Source: CAZSSM01 sp964609385 (GTDB lineage: Bacteria; Planctomycetota; Planctomycetia; Isosphaerales; Isosphaeraceae). Taken from it: a stretch of 64,000 nucleotides of DNA. Position 1 is the stretch's first letter; every line of letters starts with the position of its first letter. The notes under the pieces were generated by a model, which was given only the letters and a program-made list of their open reading frames with translations, was not told the DNA's origin and made no database searches. Shown here piece after piece: positions 53,140-64,000 of this stretch. Both the position numbers and the translations under genes were made by a program. The DNA is taken from NCBI GenBank assembly GCA_964609385.1, contig CAZSSM010000007.1:72667-136666 (forward strand), written 5' to 3'.

Positions 53140-54318
53140 ATGCGTTGGTCGGATCCATGCCGTCAGGGGCGACAGCGAATGCGGTTGTCGGTTCAGGCCG
53201 GCCTGCTGGGCCTGCTCCTGCTCTTGGGCCTGAGCCCACGTGGTACGCCGACGATGGCCGGCTGGGACCGCCTACGCGGTCGATCCGTCGCCGAGAGCCG
53301 TTCCGGTCAACCGCACGGCTACTACGACACGTTGATCGCCCATGTCACCGATCGTCCCGCTTCTCCGGTCCGTTCCCAGAGCACACTGGGCCCAGGTCAG
53401 GCCGAACCGCCTCCAGGCTGGGTCCCCTTCGGCGCCGCCGATCTGGTCGAGCCTGAGCCAGGGTTCCTGGTCTGGCGGTTCCATCGCGATCTGCAACGGA
53501 CTTGGAACGGCACCACGTTCCGGACCAACGCGTTGGGATATCGTGGGCCGGAGGTCGATCAGCCTAAGCCGATGGGCCGGTTCCGGATCGTCGTGCTCGG
53601 CTCGTCGAACACACTGGGTCAGGGGGTCGACGACGCGGAGGCCTATCCACGACGTCTGGAGGCATGGTTGACGCATCGTCTCCAACGGATGGCTCGAACC
53701 GAGGGGGACCTGGCGTCGAGGCCCGAATCGGTCGACTTGGTCAACCTAGCCGTCTCGGGCTATGGGCCGTTCCAGCGCTTGGAGTTGCTCCGCATCGAAG
53801 TCGAGGCCTTAGCGCCAGACTTGATTCTCTGCGACGCCTCGCCGTTGGACATTTACCTGGAGGGTCTGCACCTGCATACGATGGTCAGCGAGGGCCGTTC
53901 GTTGGCCGGTCATCCGGCCCTCCAGGCAATCGTTGAGCGGGCCAGGATCTCCCCCATCGACGATCAAGAGGCTGTCCATCGCAAGCTTCAGGGCCATGCC
54001 CTTGAGGTCATTGAGGCGACCGTCGAGGGGCTGGCCATCGAGTCGCGACGCTTGGGGGTCCCCTCGGCGATTATCATGCTGCCTCGCGCTGACGAGGCCA
54101 GCGCCAATCCGCATGTGGTGGCCGCCTATTCCGACCAGGCACGACGACACGGCCTGGCGTTCCTCGACCTCAGCGACGCCTTCGACGGATTGAGCCTCGA
54201 CCAGTATCGGATTGCCCCCTGGGAACATCACCCCAGCGTTTTGGGCCATCAACGGCTCTTCGAAACGCTGCACGATCGGCTCGTCCAGACAGCGGCCCTG
54301 CCTGAACCTTGGCGCTGA
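53140..54318 (+). CDS. SGNH/GDSL-like hydrolase-fold protein, exported
   Basis: A 392-aa protein with a signal peptide (residues ~17-38, 'SVQAGLLGLLLLLGLSPRG'). The domain begins 'FRTNALGYRGPEVD' and has block I 'IVVLGSSNTLGQGVDDAEAY' (the GDS-like nucleophile strand, with Ser in G-S-S-N), 'DLVNLAVSGYGPFQRL' (block II/III-like, with Gly and Asn-like positions), and near the end 'HPSVLGHQRL' (block V, the D/S-x-x-H-like position). The 'TN..G.R......KP......LG.S...G.GV...E..' pattern marks the alginate/acyltransferase-associated SGNH group found in exopolysaccharide systems. The enzyme could be an esterase or acetyl-handling protein. GGAGG seven bases before the ATG decides the start. Confidence 0.75.
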   Translation: MRWSDPCRQGRQRMRLSVQAGLLGLLLLLGLSPRGTPTMAGWDRLRGRSVAESRSGQPHGYYDTLIAHVTDRPASPVRSQSTLGPGQAEPPPGWVPFGAADLVEPEPGFLVWRFHRDLQRTWNGTTFRTNALGYRGPEVDQPKPMGRFRIVVLGSSNTLGQGVDDAEAYPRRLEAWLTHRLQRMARTEGDLASRPESVDLVNLAVSGYGPFQRLELLRIEVEALAPDLILCDASPLDIYLEGLHLHTMVSEGRSLAGHPALQAIVERARISPIDDQEAVHRKLQGHALEVIEATVEGLAIESRRLGVPSAIIMLPRADEASANPHVVAAYSDQARRHGLAFLDLSDAFDGLSLDQYRIAPWEHHPSVLGHQRLFETLHDRLVQTAALPEPWR

Positions 54319-54775
54319 GCTAAGGCAGATCAGCATCGGGGGATCGGCGAAGGTCAGATTGGAAATCCTTTATCTGGTTTGATGACGTGTTAAAATTCGC
54401 AGAGCAGAGAGCCATTGTGAGTCGTGGGGTTGCCGCAATACGGGAGTTCGTGAGGCTGCCAGGATCGCAATTGGGTGCTGTGTATACCCCATCAGCCCGA
54501 TGCGGTATGTTCTGTATGACACGAGCCCGTTCGGACTCGTCTGAAATAGTTCGAGTGCTCGATCAGCTCGCCGACCGGAGTGTATGGCACGACGATTGCA
54601 CTGAACGGCAGAGTATAATAAACGACCTGTACTGACCTGCCCGATCATCGGTCGCTGCATTGGCGATCCTTCGGGGCAACGATCGGTACGAAATCATCGC
54701 CCCACACCAAGATGCGATGTAGTGATCGATAAGATCATGCAACGGATCTGCTGAGCATAAGTGAGACTGCGAACG
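54319..54775. other. AT-richer intergenic region before glgX
   Basis: 457 bases, lower in GC than its neighbours. It contains short open frames on both strands without ribosome sites or recognisable families, a small ACGAG/CTCGT inverted repeat near 54520-54540, and a TATAAT hexamer (about 54613-54618) that could be a -10 box for glgX or for a transcript beginning there, although no matching -35 at normal spacing is seen. No RNA gene recognised. Confidence 0.35.
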
Positions 54776-56902
<2,127 letters not shown>

Positions 56903-57005
56903 AGTCTGAGGAGCAATCTCTCGGAGCGTGCGGGTCGAGGGAACGTTAAACGTCTCGGTCGTGTAAAGCGGTACGCGTTCCGATAAAAGGCTCGCAGGGT
57001 CGCGA

Positions 57006-57662
57006 TCAAACCCGCGCGGCCCGTTCCAAATCCTTCTCGCGACCGGCGATCAGGAGGGTGTCGGACTCCTTGAGCGGTTCGTCCGGGTTAGGGATGTCGA
57101 TCACCTCATCTTTAAGCATGTCGTGCACGGCGATCACCGAGATCCGCAGGGCCGTGCGCAGCTCCAGGTCGCGCAGGGTCCGACCGACCCAGTTCTCGGG
57201 CACAGCCATCTCTTGGACCCCGAAGCCTTGGCTGATCTGGTAATAGTTGATCACGCCCCGGCTAAGCATCCGGGTTCCCAGGCGGAAGGCGCTTTCGCGT
57301 TCCGGGAAGATCGTCTCCTCGACACCGATCCGTTCCATCACGCGGGCATGCTCGCGACTGATGACCTTGACATAAATCCGTCGCAGGCCCAGATCGCGTA
57401 GCGCCATCGTGGCCAGGATGCTGGCGGTGATGTCGTCGCCAGTGCTGACCACGGCCGCGTCGGCGCCCCGCGCGCCCAACTTCTCCAGGACCCGGATGTT
57501 GCAGCCGTCCCCTTGGATCGCGCGGTCGACCAATGACGAGACGCGGTCGACCGCCTCGCCGTTCATGTCGATCGCCGCGACCTCCTGATGGTGCTGATGC
57601 AACGACTCCACCACGCCGGTGCCGAAGTTGCCTAGGCCGATCACCACGAAGCGTTGCGCCAT
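57006..57662 (-). CDS. ktrA: Potassium uptake regulator KtrA (RCK/TrkA-type)
   Basis: A 218-aa cytoplasmic protein: an RCK_N Rossmann fold 'FVVIGLGNFGTGVVESL' with the following acidic residue in 'VAAIDMNGEAVD' for NAD(H)/ADP/ATP binding, 'AIQGDGCNIRVLEKLG', 'AAVVSTGDDITASI' and 'IYVKVISREHARVMERIG', then an RCK_C (TrkA_C) domain (~135-218) 'MAVPENWVGRTLRDLEL' and 'PNPDEPLKESDTLLIAG'. KtrA rings gate the KtrB/TrkH channel-like subunit according to bound nucleotide and c-di-AMP-type signals. It lies 82 bases after the ktrB stop. GAGG eight bases before the ATG. Confidence 0.92.
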   Translation of the reverse strand: MAQRFVVIGLGNFGTGVVESLHQHHQEVAAIDMNGEAVDRVSSLVDRAIQGDGCNIRVLEKLGARGADAAVVSTGDDITASILATMALRDLGLRRIYVKVISREHARVMERIGVEETIFPERESAFRLGTRMLSRGVINYYQISQGFGVQEMAVPENWVGRTLRDLELRTALRISVIAVHDMLKDEVIDIPNPDEPLKESDTLLIAGREKDLERAARV

Positions 57663-57744
57663 GTACTCTGCCTCGGTTGCTCGATCGCTCGCGTCGCTCG
57701 GAGGATCCGATCCCGTTTCGGGACGTTGGGTCGGCCGACGTGCG

Positions 57745-59259
57745 TCAGCCCACCACGATATTTTCGTAGGCACAACGGAACTGACGCGCCTCGGGGATTG
57801 GTTGGAAGGCTAGAGCTGAGCCAGTCGTGACCAGGCCGACGCGTCCCAGAAACATCAAGATGATGATCAGGCTCTGGCCGACGGGCGTCAATGTGTCGGT
57901 CGCGCCCAGCGAGAGGCCCACCGTGTTCAACGCGCTGACGACCTCGAAGGCGTATTCCAGGAACGGGCTCGACGACGGGCTCGACCCGTCCAATGTGGGG
58001 GCGGTGGCTAGCAGAACGAATAGGCTGGAGACGGCCAGTACGATTCCGGCGACGAACAGGCCGGCAGCACGCTGGATCGTTTCGGGCGGGATCGTCCGAC
58101 CCCGGACGGTCGTCCTCGGGTCGCCACGGAGACGCGACCAAGCCACGCACACCAACAACGCGCATGTGGTCGTCTTCAGGCCGCCGGCGGTCGAGCCCGG
58201 CGAGCCGCCGATGAACATCAGGACCATCGTCGCCAATAAGGTGCCGGGCACGGCCCGAGTGTAGTCGATCGTGTGGAACCCAGCCGTCCGCGCCGTCACG
58301 CTGGCGAAGGCCGCGTTGAGGTGCTTGTCCCAGAAGTTCAGGCCTGCCAGGCTGACCTCCCACTCCAACCAGGCCGTCGCTGCCCAACCGCCGATCAATA
58401 ACAGCCCCGAGGTCCAGATCACCACGCGAAAGTGGAGCGAGAGGCGGATTAATCGGCCGCGGACAGCCTGTCCCAGCCAGCCTTTGAATTCCTCGAGGGT
58501 CAGGAACCCAATCCCGCCGACGACGATTAAGGCTATCAACACAAATAGACTCAATCGATGTTCGGCCAGGCCCATCGCCGAGTCGGGGAACGTGGAGAAC
58601 CCCGCATTGCAGAAGGCGCTGACGGAGTGGAAGATCGCGTGCCAGGCTGTTTCTGCCCAGTCGCTTTGAATCGGTCTGTTCGGGTTCCAAGGGGCCCACA
58701 AACCATAGAGGACGGCAGCCCCGATCGCTTCCAGGACCAGCGTGAAGAGCACCACGTCGAGGCTCAACCGGCGCAGATCAATGGCCGTCATCACGCCCTC
58801 ATCGCGGACCTCGACTAGGGCTTCGTGGCCGAAGGAAAGCCGACGTCCCAAGCTCGCCACGATCAACGTACTGAAGGTGCTGAAGCCCAACCCACCAACC
58901 TGGATGAGGGCCAGCAGGACGGCCTGGCCAGCCCAGGTGAACTGGCTCGGCAGATCTTCTACGACGACCAGGCCGGTGACACAGACGGCGCTTGTGGCCA
59001 TGAACAAGCAGTCCAGAAGCGACAGCGGATCGTCACGCTGAAGCCCTGGGACCAGGTGTAGGATCGCCGTGCCCAACCCGATCAGGCTCAAGAACCCGAT
59101 CAAGAGGATCCCCGGCGGGGTCAACCGCCAGGTCGATCGGGACGACGTGTGTCGGCGCGCACGATGCCGATCTCCAAATCGACGTGCCAGAGAGCGATCC
59201 GAGTGTCGACGTCGGGACCAGAGTGGGCCGAACCAAGATTCCGTCATCCGCCAACCCAT
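57745..59259 (-). CDS. ktrB: KtrB/TrkH-family potassium transporter
   Basis: A 504-aa membrane protein made of four M1-P-M2 units. The filter glycines of the four pore loops are all present: 'MATSAVCVTGLVVVE', 'HSVSAFCNAGFSTF', 'ASVTARTAGFHTIDY' and 'VSALNTVGLSLGATD'. The ~45-residue N-terminus is basic ('SRRRHSDRSLARRFGDRH'). It imports K+ (often with Na+) under control of KtrA encoded just downstream. With 504 aa it is nearer to TrkH in length, but pairing with a single-RCK KtrA points to the Ktr type. A GGTGG box precedes the ATG. Confidence 0.92.
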   Translation of the reverse strand: MGWRMTESWFGPLWSRRRHSDRSLARRFGDRHRARRHTSSRSTWRLTPPGILLIGFLSLIGLGTAILHLVPGLQRDDPLSLLDCLFMATSAVCVTGLVVVEDLPSQFTWAGQAVLLALIQVGGLGFSTFSTLIVASLGRRLSFGHEALVEVRDEGVMTAIDLRRLSLDVVLFTLVLEAIGAAVLYGLWAPWNPNRPIQSDWAETAWHAIFHSVSAFCNAGFSTFPDSAMGLAEHRLSLFVLIALIVVGGIGFLTLEEFKGWLGQAVRGRLIRLSLHFRVVIWTSGLLLIGGWAATAWLEWEVSLAGLNFWDKHLNAAFASVTARTAGFHTIDYTRAVPGTLLATMVLMFIGGSPGSTAGGLKTTTCALLVCVAWSRLRGDPRTTVRGRTIPPETIQRAAGLFVAGIVLAVSSLFVLLATAPTLDGSSPSSSPFLEYAFEVVSALNTVGLSLGATDTLTPVGQSLIIILMFLGRVGLVTTGSALAFQPIPEARQFRCAYENIVVG

Positions 59260-59704
59260 GGCCCACCACCATCATCTGGTCCCAGGTGGGACGGACGGTC
59301 TAACAATTTGAGACGGTCGAGCCTCACGAACACTACCCGGCCCGATCCATAGGCACACCTTGCCGTACCACCCCACCATGGACCAGATCAGTTTACCACG
59401 TCTCGATCGTCCCGGCTTGATCGACTCTGCACCGAGCCGCCCCAACGATCCGATCCGAAATCGCCGAGTTGGTTTCGACATGATCAGTTCCGCCCTGTGC
59501 GTTAATTCGGCAGGGATGTGGCCTAGTTTTGCCGCAGGGGATCGAATACAATATGCCTCTTGACAGGGTGGGAAATGATTCGCGAGGTGGAGTCTCGCTG
59601 TGGCCCGTCTCAGTGTTGACGCGGGACACATAGCGGCCTGCTGCAGGGCCTGAAAATTCGAACCCTCCGGAGCCCGATCTACTCGATCGGTCGTCGGCTT
59701 CCTG
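59260..59704. other. Divergent intergenic region between ktrB and the kinase gene
   Basis: 445 bases that must hold two promoters. No intact gene, repeat or RNA was recognised. The right part (59640-59700) near the kinase start has no clear ribosome site. Confidence 0.35.
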
Positions 59705-63940
<4,236 letters not shown>

Positions 63941-63952
63941 TCTTCGATCAGA

Positions 63953-63976
63953 GGGCCGGAGCACTCAGGCCCGTTT
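63953..63976 (+). terminator. Weak terminator candidate after the kinase gene
   Basis: GGGCC and GGCCC pair around a 10-base loop 13 bases after the stop codon, followed by GTTT. Short stem and short T-run. Confidence 0.35.
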
Positions 63977-64000
63977 CGTCGGACCGGCTGCGGCGGCCGC

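Noticed and set aside
54370..54660. Overlapping 82-aa (plus) and 96-aa (minus) frames before glgX
   Set aside because: Neither has a ribosome site or known motif; kept only as an intergenic note.

Overview
The window looks like one stretch of a GC-rich (roughly 60-65% by eye) bacterial chromosome, most likely a planctomycete of the Isosphaeraceae type. This is an inference, because there is no rRNA or other marker gene here. It rests on a set of traits typical of that group: an exosortase/EpsI pair inside an exopolysaccharide locus, Tat-exported Gfo/Idh/MocA and aldo-keto reductase proteins, formylglycine-generating-enzyme-like (SUMF1) proteins without the catalytic cysteines, very long double ABC-2 permeases with an 'NPVLWRE' box, FHA fusions and a CheB/CheR/kinase fusion. 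I see no tRNA, rRNA, CRISPR array, phage gene or insertion sequence.

Layout. 1-10593 (minus strand) is an exopolysaccharide/exosortase operon, read right to left: WecA-like sugar-phosphate transferase, Wzc-like tyrosine autokinase, O-antigen-ligase/polymerase-like membrane protein, FHA-TPR membrane protein, exosortase, and an EpsI-like protein cut by the window edge. 10927-16057 (minus) holds a 70-aa conserved-looking protein, a nucleotidyltransferase-HD fusion, the remnant of a small membrane protein, a YfcG-type glutathione transferase and a 709-aa secreted protein. 16392-24979 holds rbsD, apbE, a SUMF1 / Tat-oxidoreductase / SUMF1 trio, a membrane-anchored phosphatase overlapping a GT-C glycosyltransferase, and hisE. 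25128-26575 is a decayed secreted protein with a beta-helix-like tail. 26727-28661 has an unknown protein and two Hsp20 chaperones. 29227-34457 is an RND efflux pair. 34701-41262 holds a TIM-barrel isomerase, an ArsR-type regulator, thrC-dapB, a UDP-glucuronate decarboxylase-like epimerase and a CysQ-like phosphatase.

41407-49988 is the most unusual part: four consecutive, similar 600-667-aa double ABC-2 permeases, preceded by a fifth copy reduced to fragments, and no ATPase gene anywhere in the window. A strong terminator closes the array. Parts of copies one and two are almost identical at DNA level, which suggests recent duplication or gene conversion.

50092-63940 carries a Tat-exported aldo-keto reductase, an FHA-GGDEF diguanylate cyclase, an SGNH-like secreted protein, the debranching enzyme glgX, the potassium uptake pair ktrB-ktrA, and a 1411-aa CheB-CheR-PAS-histidine kinase-receiver fusion. 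The best candidates for something undescribed are the orphan permease array, the FHA-TPR protein wired into the exosortase operon, and the nucleotidyltransferase-HD protein. All starts were chosen from Shine-Dalgarno position, gene overlap and domain start, and are inferences unless stated.
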